A stretch of 6,762 bases of DNA from Melioribacteraceae bacterium (lineage in GTDB: Bacteria > Bacteroidota > Ignavibacteria > Ignavibacteriales > Melioribacteraceae). Below the pieces are notes generated by a model. That model searched no databases. It was not told the origin of the DNA and saw only the letters and a program-made list of their open reading frames with translations. The DNA is taken from the NCBI GenBank assembly GCA_027858595.1, contig JAQICK010000206.1, forward strand, positions 1 to 6,762, given 5' to 3'. The translations under genes and the position numbers were made by a program. This document shows positions 6,619 through 6,762 of the stretch, piece after piece. The stretch's first letter is position 1. Each line of letters begins with the position of its first letter.

Positions 6619-6716
6619 AATAAATAAAATTGGAAAAAAATTAGGCTGAGTTCTAATATAGACAGCATTATTTAATCGTAATGTTATCAATAGATGATTT
6701 TTAAAAATAAATTGTC

Positions 6717-6746
6717 ATTTCGAACCCTTTTTCTTGGGTGAGAAAT
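6717..6746. repeat. Palindromic dispersed-type repeat, TGTCATTTCGA...GAGAAATCT class
   Basis: Arms ATTTCGAACCC (6717-6727) and GGGTGAGAAAT (6736-6746) pair over 9 of 11 positions around an 8-base loop. The two unpaired positions face each other as tandem G-A/A-G, which can form sheared pairs in RNA. Together with the flanking TTGTC and CTTGTGAA, this resembles short intergenic elements that recur in many Bacteroidota-like genomes (typical core TGTCATTTCGAGCGAAGCGA then GAAATCT). It follows the metallopeptidase gene by about 100 bp, and the window ends just past it. Family membership is from memory of such sequences, not from a search. Confidence 0.6.
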
Positions 6747-6762
6747 CTTGTGAATAGTAAGA

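Noticed and set aside
1..6762. Search for CRISPR arrays, tRNA genes, transposases, toxin-antitoxin pairs or a defence island
   Set aside because: No regularly spaced repeats, tRNA-like cloverleaf, transposase motifs or paired small genes were found; gene content is ordinary.

Overview
The window is an AT-rich (about 30% GC by eye), ordinary-looking chromosomal segment with six protein genes. The protein types point to the Bacteroidota/Chlorobiota/Ignavibacteriota side of the tree. These include an HrcA repressor, a NatA/YhaQ + NatB/YhaP-type ABC exporter and a soluble PAS kinase with a GGCGTSE-type cysteine cluster. The right edge carries a TGTCATTTCGA...GAGAAATCT palindromic element of a kind scattered through Bacteroidota-like genomes. 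That placement is an inference, not a measurement.

Layout, left to right. (1) 11-889, minus strand: hrcA, the heat-shock repressor, with an unexpectedly short C-terminus at the window edge. (2) 890-1292: about 400 bp without a convincing gene, holding a small GC-richer island (about 1061-1110). (3) 1293-3474, plus strand: a two-gene ABC exporter operon, ATPase then permease, overlapping by 8 bp with a perfect AGGAGGT ribosome site for the second gene. (4) 3475-3633: a spacer with an 18-bp perfect inverted repeat. (5) 3634-4686, plus strand: an AI-2E/PerM-family membrane protein with a GTG start. (6) 4681-5814, minus strand: a soluble orphan histidine kinase, convergent with the preceding gene and sharing the palindromic hexamer TTATAA as the last codon plus stop of both. 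(7) 6004-6618, plus strand: a YgjP/SprT-like zinc metallopeptidase (DUF45/M48-like). Its conserved N-terminus appears to lie upstream of the first usable start codon. (8) 6619-6762: non-coding tail with the palindromic repeat.

Only the ABC ATPase and permease clearly form a functional unit. The other genes look like independent housekeeping or envelope functions. I see no phage, CRISPR, toxin-antitoxin or defence system, and nothing that amounts to a new multi-gene system. The points worth a second look are: possible single-base lesions at the ends of two genes (hrcA 3' end, peptidase 5' end), the cysteine-rich PAS domain of the kinase, the shared stop hexamer, the two palindromic elements, and non-consensus residues in the ABC ATPase and kinase motifs.
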